This document shows, piece after piece, positions 11,195-21,200 of a DNA stretch of 64,000 nt. Both the position numbers and the translations under genes were made by a program. Position 1 is the first letter of the stretch; every line of letters starts with the position of its first letter. The notes beneath the pieces were generated by a model, which made no database searches, was not told where the DNA came from, and saw only the letters and a program-made list of their open reading frames with translations. The DNA comes from Meghimatium bilineatum (taxonomy: Eukaryota; Mollusca; Gastropoda; Stylommatophora; Philomycidae), in NCBI GenBank assembly GCA_034231615.1, contig CM067306.1, positions 61,649,475-61,713,474 of the forward strand, read 5' to 3'.

Positions 11195-11460
11195 CAGGGT
11201 GCGCCATGAAGATGTGCTTTAAAAATCTCGGTTATCTGCTAACCCCGGGATTGCATGAGAGCAATGCATATCCTTTTGAGCTCCATAAAGACCTTTGAAA
11301 TAAAACACAATTCCTCTTCATTTTAAACCAGCTTATTTAACTTATATGTCAGCATAACCTTATCATCACTGTCAAAATGATTTCATTTCAACTGGGTATT
11401 TTACATTTGGGAAAGGAAAGTCTGAAGAAACCACAAAGAAATGGTGGGTATGGAAACATA
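11195..11460 (-). pseudogene. mariner-like transposase C-terminal relic
   Basis: The minus strand reads NHFDSDDKVMLTYKLNKLV and, after a stop, KVFMELKRICIAL. This resembles the FDSDDEV ... F----- ALQKRWEKCI end of mariner transposases. Part of it resembles 7780-7870, so the two relics may be one family. Confidence 0.45.
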
Positions 11461-12174
11461 CTAAAATCATGGATTTCTGCACAAGCTGTAATATGTTAGG
11501 AGGTTTATTGTATTGAGGTAAATTAAGATATTTAAAATGAGTTATCTATCACTTTCTGCATACAATCTTATATTGCTAAGGAGATTGTAAGCTTGAACGG
11601 AGACCACCTGATATCTAGCAAAACGCAAAAAATTCTTAATTTTGAATTAAGAAGAAAGTGAGCCAGTTATCGAATCATAATCCTAGAATTCATGAATCCT
11701 AGAACTCTTTAATAGTTGAGTTAAGGATTTATGGTCAACACCAACTTGTAAACCATGTGAAATGATGACAAGTAGATATAAATCAAACCATGAGTATTGA
11801 TGACAAAACAAAACCTTTCAGATGATATTTATCTTGTCATAAGCTTATGTCAAATTTTTTTAAATATATATATACCTGTACATTTATAATAACAATACCG
11901 GTAATTACAATTTAAGCATACCCTGTAGAGGACATTGGGTACTGCCTACTGTGATAACAGCAGAGGTCTTCTTTAATCTAAATATAAAATTATTGTGCGT
12001 GCACACAAACTTAAATATAGTAAGATTTCACATGCCAACAATACAATATACAGTAATTTTTGTGCGCTTAAAAAAATGGTGTCATTGTGAAAGAAATATG
12101 TCTGCGATCACTAATTTTTAACAACATATTTCCAGTGCCAACATTTCCAGTGCTCAATCTACAAAATAATACAG

Positions 12175-12610
12175 CCTAGCCCTAAATAGTTTATTCTATA
12201 ATTCTAACCCCAACCCTAATATAATAGCTTATTCTATAACTAATACATCCTAACCCTAAAAGCTTATTCTACAACTAATACAGCCTAACCATAAACCTAA
12301 TAGCTTATTCTACAACTACTACAGCCTAAATGGATACCAAAAGACTCCCGTCAAGCTTTGATGTGACAAGAGAATGGGCAAGAGAAAACTAGGAAGACCA
12401 AGAGAAACCTCTTGTAGGACTTTTACAAGAGAACACCATTGGCATCAGAAATAATGAAGATCTAAAGCAAATTGTAATGAAATGAGAGATATGGAAATCT
12501 ATGACATCCGCCCTATGTGCCATCTTTGGCCCTAGAGGAATAACTAACTAACTAACTACAGCCTAACCCTAAACCTAATAGCTTATCCTACAACTACTAC
12601 AGCCTAGCTA
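12175..12610. repeat. 42-bp minisatellite split by a LINE
   Basis: Units carry CTACAGCCTAACCCTAA and TAGCTTATTCTACAAC. The array runs on both sides of the insertion at 12330-12554. Confidence 0.8.
12330..12554 (+). mobile_element. LINE 3' end with TAAC tail and 12-bp target duplication
   Basis: ACTACAGCCTAA is found exactly at 12318-12329 and 12555-12566. The insert reads GKRKLGRPRETS in a broken frame and ends GGAATAACTAACTAACTAA. The insertion must be younger than the array. Confidence 0.85.
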
Positions 12611-13200
12611 TAACAATTAATAAATCCATCCAATAATACACCCCAAAAACAACACTCACCTTTAAATAGATTGGTCCACTAACCTAAATACCTGATAGAA
12701 TTAACATTCATGATTTAACACCATCAACCATGGACACCTAATTAAAAACTAATGAAATCAAGGCACATAATAAGACATCAAAGAAAGATTCCCGTAAACT
12801 ATAGAAAACCCTGTTTGCATTATATTTTATGACATAAAATATAGGACTTCTCTTAAAATGATATCACATTGTTTAATTTACTTGGTCTTCAGAGCAGCAA
12901 GACCAAACATTGTTATGAAATTGTTAATAAAATTTTCCAGAAAATAATAAAACCCCTGAATTTCATAACAGCGTGTATCACAAACAAAACAAATTCTGTC
13001 AGTCTACTTCATCTTCAGATTTCATCTCCAAAGCCTTTCCATATGATGCCTGTATTGTCCAGAACTGTCATTGTCATTGAAGTTTTGGCCCCACTTTATA
13101 AGTTCAGTAGCAATGTCAATGTATCATGAACTGACAACTTTATACATGTTAAGCTGCCACTGAGTCCAGTTGAAAAAGCAACAGTAGAAAAAGTAACAGT
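12567..13200. other. No recognised gene
   Basis: AT-rich sequence. The 86-codon frame at 12869 shows no family resemblance that I can see. Confidence 0.5.
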
Positions 13201-13204
13201 AAAA

Positions 13205-14215
13205 AATATTCATCATCATCAAGTGCCGTCTCCGCAACGAAGGTTGGCTGCAACGTATCTCCAACATCTCCTGTCTCTTGTCTTGGTGGTGCACTCTGCT
13301 AGACTGTAACCTGTCCATCGTGTAATGTTACTCTCCCACTTGTATCTCTGCCTACCTCTTGCTCGCTTCCCTTTGACTTTACCCTCGAGTAAGGTCTTCA
13401 ATAGGGTGTCATGTCTTTTAATGTGTCCAAAGTATTTTATTTGCCTGATCTTTATTTCTCTTAGTAGTTCTTTCTTCATATTAAGTGTTTTTAGCACCTC
13501 TTTATTTGTTTTCTTCTCTTTCCATGATGTTCTCCCTATTCTTCTATATACCCACATCTCAAAGGCATCAATTTTGTCTTCTAATTGTTTATTTAGTGTC
13601 CATGTTTCTGAGCCATACATTAATATGGAATAGATGTAGCATTTTATAATTCTCATTTTTAACTTGTTTGTAATTTGTTTAGATATTAATAATTTCCTCA
13701 TGTCATTGAAGGTACTTTTAGCCATTCCTATTCTCCTTTTAACTTCTGTTTCACATCTGCCATCATTTGTGACTATGTGTCCAAGATATTGATACTGTTT
13801 TACTTGTTGTAGTTTCTCTCCCTGTATGTTTATGTTTACCTCCTGTTCTTCTGTGTTTTTGCTGATTATCATGGTTTTTGTTTTTTGAATGTTTATATCC
13901 AGTCCATATTCATTACTTGATTTATTGACTTGATCTATTAGTCTTTGTAGTTCATGTTCACTTTCTGCTAAAAGAACAGTGTCATCTGCATATCTAATGT
14001 TGTTTATTATTTTCCCATTGATCTTGAGTCCTGGTATTTCTTCTATACTTTTAAAGATATTCTCTGTGTAGATATTAAATAGGCTTGGTGATAAAATGCA
14101 TCCTTGTCTTACCCCTCTTCTTATTTCTATGTACGGTGAGTAGCTGTTTTCACACCTTATTGATGCAGTTTGTTCCCAATATATATTTCTAATCAGCCTG
14201 ATGTCTTTGATATAT
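13205..14215 (-). mobile_element. 5'-truncated LINE with an intact RT C-terminal half
   Basis: One frame stays open for about 330 codons from 14213. It contains RRGVRQGCILSPSLFN (palm B), NIRYADDTVLLAESEHELQ (palm C), YQYLGHIVTNDGRCETEVKR and YSILMYGSETWTL, then GKRARGRQRYKW and a stop near 13219. The 3' tail on the minus strand is a short GAT repeat. It looks younger than other LINEs here. It encodes only part of a reverse transcriptase, so it is not mobile by itself. Confidence 0.9.
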
Positions 14216-14354
14216 TAAAAAATATTACAGAAAAGTAATTCATGGTAATAAGTCACAGGAAATAAATTGCAATATGAAAGTTAATTTTTACAAATTATTT
14301 CTTTAAAAATACCACAGATGTTAAGACTTTTGCATACTTTTTTTTGCTCCTTAT

Positions 14355-14610
14355 AGAAGGTCTGAGATACTTCAATAGAAGGTCTGATACTTCAATAAAA
14401 GGTCTTACTTCAATAGAAGGTCTGAGATACTTCAATAGAAGATATGAAATACCTCAATAGGTCTGAGATACCTCAATAGAAGATTTGAGATACCTCAATA
14501 GAAGGTATGCGATACCTCAATAGAAGGTCTGAGATACCTCAATAGAAAGTATGAGATACCTCAATAGAAGGTATGAGATACCTCAATAGAAGGTCTGAGA
14601 TACCTCAAAA
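14355..14610. repeat. 22-bp minisatellite, about 11 copies
   Basis: The unit contains AGAAGGTCTGAGATACCTC. The first units are shortened, and later ones alternate GGTCTG and GGTATG. Confidence 0.9.
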
Positions 14611-14689
14611 TTGTCACAGGATCCACCTGAGGCAGAGGAATTGCTCATTTGTTTCAAATGTACTTATGTTAGTGGCTCCTTTTTACTGA

Positions 14690-14852
14690 TTCTTCTTCAG
14701 CTTTCATTCTCAGACTTCCACTGGATCTCTTTTGTAGCAGAACAATGATCCTACTAGATTTCCAGCCGAATGTAGTCCCGATAATGGACATGCACAGTAT
14801 CACCATTTTATTTGCACAAATTGGTAGACATTCTTCTTTGGCAGTTGACTGA
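14690..14852 (-). mobile_element. SINE-B copy
   Basis: Reversed tail TTCTTCTTCAGC, then ATCCTACTAGATTTCCAGCC and CATTTTATTTGCACAAATTG. Confidence 0.8.
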
Positions 14853-15271
14853 TTTAATAGCCGGTTGTCATGTCCAGTGATGTTCTAACATCTTTGATAG
14901 TTCATCACATTCCATCAGTTGTTTCCCCTCGCCTGTAGAATGTGCATGATGCTACAATGAGCATCAATGCCTGTATCAACAACATCTGTGAGTGCTGGAA
15001 TAATAAGTTGTTGAACCTTGATGGTTGCTACATCCTTCAGTCAGGCATGTCATTGAATGGCTTAAACGTGAAGAAGTTACAGTGAGCACCATTATTTGTG
15101 CTGTTAAAAGAAATGTAGAAGTGACTGTCATTCTATTGATGGAATGTTATTTGTGCTGTTAAATTTTTTACCAAGCAGATAAATATTAATGAAACAAACC
15201 GAATATTCTGTCAATTTGTGAAAAACATATGCAGATTTTGTTTCTTCTTTTTATGTGTTTGTTGTCAAACT
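14853..15271. other. No recognised gene
   Basis: No open frame or repeat family is recognised. The words TTATTTGTGCTGTTAAA occur twice within 70 bases. Confidence 0.45.
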
Positions 15272-15835
15272 TCTGCAGATTAACAGGATGTAGTCTGGAG
15301 AACGGAATGCATTGTGTCATGGTTTATAGCTTTGCTGCAATATCTGTACCTTGATTCTTGATTAGGAACAAGCATCACAGCACTAGGGGCATTCCCATAT
15401 ATGCTCTGCTTGCTGTTCTGTCAGCCATCTAAAAGTGTATAAACTCAGTGTCCCAGTCAGTTGCTGATTACGCGATCTTCTGATCTCTGGAGAGGGAGCA
15501 CTTTCTCCCATCACCTCTAGTCACTCCCATTTTTACCACTCTCTGAATATGTACATTGTCATGTTCAACTTCCTTCTCGTCTTCTCGTAGGTTATCCATG
15601 ACTGCTCTAATTCAATCCTGTCTCTTCTTATCTTCGTGCTGTTCACCAAAGCAATCTGTACCTTTCTGGCCTGACACATTTAATTTCAGCATGGCTTCTG
15701 GGTAACTTTGACTCTCTGTGGTATGGAACAGCCAAATCCACTCAATTAGTCACTTCTTATAACATGTATGGAAGGTAGACAGTCATGTTACTGGTATTCT
15801 TTGTTCTCCTTTCGGATCCCAGAAACACATGGGCA
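15272..15835 (-). mobile_element. SINE-A copy interrupted by a LINE
   Basis: The two SINE halves are 15272-15352 and 15665-15835. Together they run from the 3' block (TTAACAGGATGTAGTCTGGA) to the 5' block (GTATGGAAGGTAGACAG). Confidence 0.8.
15353..15653 (-). mobile_element. LINE 3' fragment inserted in SINE-A, 11-bp target duplication
   Basis: ATCTGTACCTT is present at 15342-15352 and 15654-15664. The insert is the reverse of the segment at 22870-23160, the region just after RNase H of an I-like LINE. Confidence 0.8.
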
Positions 15836-15959
15836 TGCTTTATATTTTGTACATAAAACACTCAGGTTTCAGTTCGTATGATAATATTTACTTTGAGTAA
15901 TTTTCTAGTTTCATTTCAATCCAAAGGAATTATAAATAATAGAGATCTTGTATCACTTG

Positions 15960-16428
15960 TGTGCAATTGGGGGGGGGGCCTTCATTTATTACCAAGATGA
16001 CAACTCTCTATGTTGTGCAATTGGGGGGGGGCCTTCATTTATTACCAATATGACAACTCTCTATGTTGTGCAATTGGGGGGGGCCTTCATTTATTACCAA
16101 TATGACAACTCTCTATGTTGTGCAATTGGGGGGGTGGTCTTCATTTATTACCAATATGACAACTCTCCATGTTGTGCAACTGGGAAGGGGCCTTCATTTA
16201 TTGCCAAGATTGCAACTCTCTATGTTGTGCAATTGGGGGGGCCTTCATTTATTACCAAGATGACAACTCTCTATGTTGTGCAACTGGGAAGGGGCCTTCA
16301 TTTATTGCCAAGATGACAACTCTCTATGTTGTGCAATTGGGGGGGGGCCTTCATTTATTACCAAGATGACAACTCTCTATGTTGTGCAACTGGGAAGGGG
16401 CCTTCATTTATTGCCAAGAAGACTCTCT
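15960..16428 (+). repeat. 53-bp minisatellite with G tracts, about 9 copies
   Basis: The unit contains a run of 6-9 G followed by CCTTCATTTATTACCAAGAT and ACAACTCTCTATGTTGTGCA. Some copies have GGGAAGGGG instead of the pure run. Confidence 0.93.
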
Positions 16429-16477
16429 GTGATGTGAATGCTTTGAGAAAATGTCTCCTACTCATAAGGAATAATTC

Positions 16478-16756
16478 CCTTGTGTGTTGCCAAGACCTGA
16501 AAGAGGAACACAGAATAGTGCCACTGTTACCTGCTATGCATTTTGTAAGAGGTGACTGAGGAGGTCTTGGGGGGAGGGTGGAGTTGACTGCCCCATCCCA
16601 TTTAGGGTCTAGTGACCAAGAAACTGTGCTGAAGTCAGATGTGTCAGGCCAAAGGGTGCAGATATCACAACCAAGCTGTAAACCATTCTGTTCTCTGGGT
16701 TACATCCTGTGAATGTGCAGGAGTTTGAAAACGGATGCAGAAGAAGAAGAAGAAAG
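16478..16756 (+). mobile_element. SINE-A copy, near full length
   Basis: It runs from TGTGTGTTGCCAAGACCTGA to the GCAGAAGAAGAAGAA tail. It lies about 140 bases past the tamalin-like stop codon, in reverse orientation to that gene, so it may be in its 3' UTR. Confidence 0.85.
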
Positions 16757-16899
16757 AAAAGAAAGCCTCTTTCTTTATATGGGTATTGCTGTTTACAGAT
16801 TTGTAAACAATGTATATGTTTATATGTTGTGTTGTGTTCAATAAATATGGGTATTGCTGTTTGTAAACAATGTAAATAAATTGTCATTGAAATCTTTTC

Positions 16900-18297
16900 T
16901 TATAATCTTGTACAGTAGTTACCGTCATTGACTAAGACACCATTAATAAATATTTCCTTGTTGCTGACATCTGATGTTACTGTGCTGATGTACTGTGCTG
17001 ATGTTGAAGCTGTTGATGTATAACTGTGAGTATGAATGATTAGTGGCACAATGAAGTTAGTAGAGACCATGCAAGAATCAGCTTCTGCTTCCTGTGATGA
17101 TTGAAGTTTATTCATCCTGTGAACACAATCTGACTTAAATTGTAATGTACAATCTGGGTATGTGTGAATACAGTAACTGTTCGAGGTATCATGTGTACAT
17201 TCTGTACATATTGAAGTATTATTTGAAGTATCTGTCAAGTCACAACCATCAGAAACCTTTTTCTGGTCTAAGTCGGTTACACAAACTTCACTGGTCACTG
17301 TTGGACATAATGCACAGGTCGAACGTGCTAATTTTCTACATTCTGCTGAGTTCTCAACCTCTTGCTCAACATTCAACACACCTCTGCTCTCACTAACTTC
17401 ACCATCTAAGATATGTATTACTTCCGATATTTCTTTTACTGAAGGGAAAAAATCTGTCTCCTCATGAGAATTAATATTCATGGCTTCGGTGTTAGAGTCT
17501 GTAGTTAAAATTGTCGAGTTTTGCACCTCACTTGAAAGCAGCATATCTGAAGTGGTCACACAACTGGAAATATTATGTAAAACAGGAGTATTGTCTTTTT
17601 TAGTGTACAAATTGTCATAATCTGAAACCTGAGAGTTATCACTCACATTTAATTCAATAAATTTGCGCTCATCTACATATTCAGGTAATACATCCCCGTT
17701 ATTCACAGGAACAGGCAGACATATTTTGTTCCTTTGATATTCATCTCTTTCTTCCACTTGACAAAGATTGTCTTCCCTGTTAATCTCACTCTGTAAATTG
17801 TCATTATCTTCAATTTCTAGACTAGGCCTGGATATGTTTTCTTTATCTACTGAATTTGACTTATATATGTAATCATCCTTTCCCAAAAACTTGGGATCGT
17901 TTACACTTAATTCTTCCGGACTCTTAGGTAAGAAATACTTTCTATCCAAATCTTCCTCAATATTATGTTCATAAAAACTGCTGTCTAACTCCTGTTCACT
18001 GTTAGTTATGGGGCAGCTGTTGCTTGGGACTAAACTAGCAGTAGAATTATTTGAGCTTATGGTTGAGATGTCACTCATTGAATTGTTGTAGTTGTCTCTA
18101 AAAGCAAACCTATTCGCTGGCATGCTATCAAAGACAGAAGGTGAGATGATCTCACTATAAATATCCCAGTCACTTGAAGTAGAACTGCAGGTTGACCGTC
18201 TGACAGAATCATTCCGTGACAGTACCATGCCTTGACTCAATAATTTCTCTTTTGCTTCCAGTGTACGGAGTTCTTTTATTTTCTGGGACAATAATCT
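16900..18297 (-). CDS. TAMALIN: Tamalin-like gene, last exon with long acidic tail and PDZ ligand
   Basis: The exon encodes 465 residues from RLLSQKIKELRTLEAKEKLL (end of the helical segment shared with tamalin/CYTIP) to the stop after NYCTRL. Next comes a Ser-rich stretch (VRRSTCSSTSSDWD, where CYTIP also has Ser clusters). The rest is rich in Asp, Glu, Ser, Thr and Asn without recognisable domains or membrane segments. The final TRL fits the class I PDZ ligand pattern S/T-x-hydrophobic. The acceptor is ATTAACAG. No clear AATAAA was seen in the first 200 bases after the stop. Confidence 0.88.
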   Translation of the reverse strand, partial: RLLSQKIKELRTLEAKEKLLSQGMVLSRNDSVRRSTCSSTSSDWDIYSEIISPSVFDSMPANRFAFRDNYNNSMSDISTISSNNSTASLVPSNSCPITNSEQELDSSFYEHNIEEDLDRKYFLPKSPEELSVNDPKFLGKDDYIYKSNSVDKENISRPSLEIEDNDNLQSEINREDNLCQVEERDEYQRNKICLPVPVNNGDVLPEYVDERKFIELNVSDNSQVSDYDNLYTKKDNTPVLHNISSCVTTSDMLLSSEVQNSTILTTDSNTEAMNINSHEETDFFPSVKEISEVIHILDGEVSESRGVLNVEQEVENSAECRKLARSTCALCPTVTSEVCVTDLDQKKVSDGCDLTDTSNNTSICTECTHDTSNSYCIHTYPDCTLQFKSDCVHRMNKLQSSQEAEADSCMVSTNFIVPLIIHTHSYTSTASTSAQYISTVTSDVSNKEIFINGVLVNDGNYCTRL

Positions 18298-21200
18298 CTG
18301 TTAATGAACAAATTGAATGAACAAATTACTATATGTATATAGATATATATATATATATATATATATTCATACATGTTTACAAACACATACACATATTAAT
18401 ATAACCATAGTGCATATTCATACTGCTTCCTTCATCTGATAATCAATCATGTCACCAGCGAAAAGTTCATTGTCTTCACCAGCCCAGCGAGCTGCCCCAT
18501 AGCTTGTTCCTTAGCTCTGTATTATCTGATGAAACCCAAAATCTATGCTCTTTGGATAAATATTATATTAACTGATTCCACCCGGAGTATTTTTAGCGTT
18601 TGGACGAAATTAAATTTGGTTAGATTTTGGTTTTTTTTGTACATGCATCACTGGAACAAGAAATAGTACTTCTAAATATATTTACATTATAATGTAATAT
18701 ATATATTTGAAAGATAAATAGACAGAGAATGTGATTATCACAAGTTCATTTTGAAAAAAAAAATTATATTATTATTTAAAAATTTATTTTAACAAGAAAA
18801 TAAAATGTGTAAATGACTAATAAATATTATTTAGGACCTGTTATTTGACCTCACCAAAGTTCCGAATCAATAACTTTCACTCAACTTTATCAGTTTTGTA
18901 GATGTTTCAATTACGAAAACATAAATGTGTAGTAGGCCTATATATGCATAGTACGTCAAAAATGTGTTGTTTAGAACAAATTTCTACATCAACCCATGAG
19001 ACTAGGCCTAGATTGTCGGATGACAAAAGTGTAGCAGTTTTTGTGCCATGCCCCACTTAAGTCTTCCTAATATTCTGATGCCCTCCTATGTAACAGATAC
19101 ATAGTTTTTTTATATTCAAAAATTTAATTATTCCTTAAAAGTTAGGGAATAATTTCCCCCCTGAACAATCAAATTGCCCCATGTGGGGCACAGGCCCAAA
19201 AGAAAGAATAGCTACAAAATCCGTCCAATTTTATCTCTTGGAATCCAGTTTTATTTCTCTGAGTAGGGGACTTCTTAAAGCATTGCACATCTCTGTGAGT
19301 TGAGTCTTCTGGGTATTCTTCTTCTAAGTTCGTTCTCTAACTCTGGTAGATTAGCAGGATGTAGTCCAGAGAATGGATGAGTTGTATCAAAGTTTGCAGC
19401 TTTGCTGCAATATCTATGCCATTCGGCCTGATACATATGACTTTAATATCGCTTATGGGTCACTTTCTTTATATGATATGAGATGGGACAGCCAACTCCA
19501 CCCCATAACCTCCCTAGTTGTTTCTTACAACATGTATAGAAGGTAAACAGTGTTGTTATTTACCATATGCATTCCTGAATATCTCTTCTCCAGCACTCTT
19601 TCCTTACCATATCTTGCTACTGGAAAGACATAGCTTCTTAATAGTTTTAGCTTTGTTTTTCTATTTGCCTTAAGTAAGATCTAATCTCATAATTTTTGAG
19701 GATCTTCTTCTTCTTCTTCAACGTTCATTCTCAAACTCCCGTTGGATCTCTCTTGTAGCAGGACCATGGTCCTATTAGATTTCCAGCAGGATGTAGTTCA
19801 GAGAATGGAAATGCGTTGTGTTGCCATTTTATTTGCGCCAATGGCCCGACACATCCGTCTTCGATGGTTTCTTGAGGATCAAAACAACAACAATCTATTT
19901 CATGAATCAATGATCTTCCAACTTACCTTCAGCCTGATATACCGTTCATGTAGCTCAACTTTCTGACAACAGTTTTCAAAGAGAGTCACTAGCCTGTCAG
20001 AAAAATAATAGTCTCAATAAACACATTGCAACATGCAACAAGAAGGATTATATATTTCAAGTGACATATATGCTTTCCAGAACACAGTCTTCATCATAGA
20101 TAGCCTGAACACCTCTCTGTCCTGGGCAAGCAGGCCTGCATTGGTCAGAGACATGTTCATACATTCTTCAATGTCGATGGTCCATCGTCTTCCTGTTCAT
20201 CTCTTTCCTGGCACTCTGCCCTCCAGAATCAGCCTTTTGATACCATAATGTCTTTTATGTGTCTAAAATACTGTATCTTCCTTCTTATGATGGTATTTAG
20301 AAGCCACCCTTCATTTAGTTTCAGTAATTTCAAAATTTCAATGTTCTTCCTTTTCTCTGTCCATGATATTCACAGGATCTTTCTGTAGCACTTCAAATGA
20401 ACCTATGGGAGTAAAGTGCCTAGAAATTTATAAATTCATGAAATAATACTACATTAAAAACTGAGCATGATGCAAAAATACGACCATATATTTCTGAATA
20501 TAAGCTGATTTGTTAATAAGCGCCCACTGAAGACAGATGTGTCGGGCCATTAGCGCAAATAAAATGGTGACGCAATGCATTTCCATTCTCTGGACTACAT
20601 CCTGCTGGGTTAGGGTTAGGGATTCTAACCCTAAACCAAAATGTAACAATTTGTGGAGTTATTAAGCAATTTGTTCTGTTTATACAAGTACCGATAAGTT
20701 TTTACCTCTGTTAGCAGTAATTGACGTTCTGTGTTATGGTTTTTTCTACAGTTATATACATGCCTAAGCCTAGGCATTTTATCTTGGCTTGAATATATCA
20801 GACAAGAACATGTGAGTCAGAGTTTTTTAAAACAGGTAGCCATTCTTTCTCTGTTACTGGTATTTGACGATATTCTGCATTCTCGATTTTTGTGTTCCTA
20901 CCACTAAATTTAAAGAATTGTATAGTACTCGTTTATAAACCAACCTCTATACATCATTAGCAGATATAAACACAAAAATTTTGGCTTATAATTGGAAATG
21001 TACAGTACATTTAAAAATTCCCTATCATGCAAGAATACATTTTAAAATTGCTTATGTTGCAAGAAATATTCACCACTTCTATACAGAATTTCTTGGCATA
21101 TTACTTTAGTTGTTTGCTGTTGCTTTCTGGAGGAACATCCGAATAATTATGACACTGAGGAAAACACATACATTCTCATTCATCATTTTGGCCAGAAATC

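Noticed and set aside
13219-13872. 217-codon frame as a host gene
   Set aside because: YADDTVLL and GVRQGCILSPSLFN upstream in the same frame identify a non-LTR reverse transcriptase.
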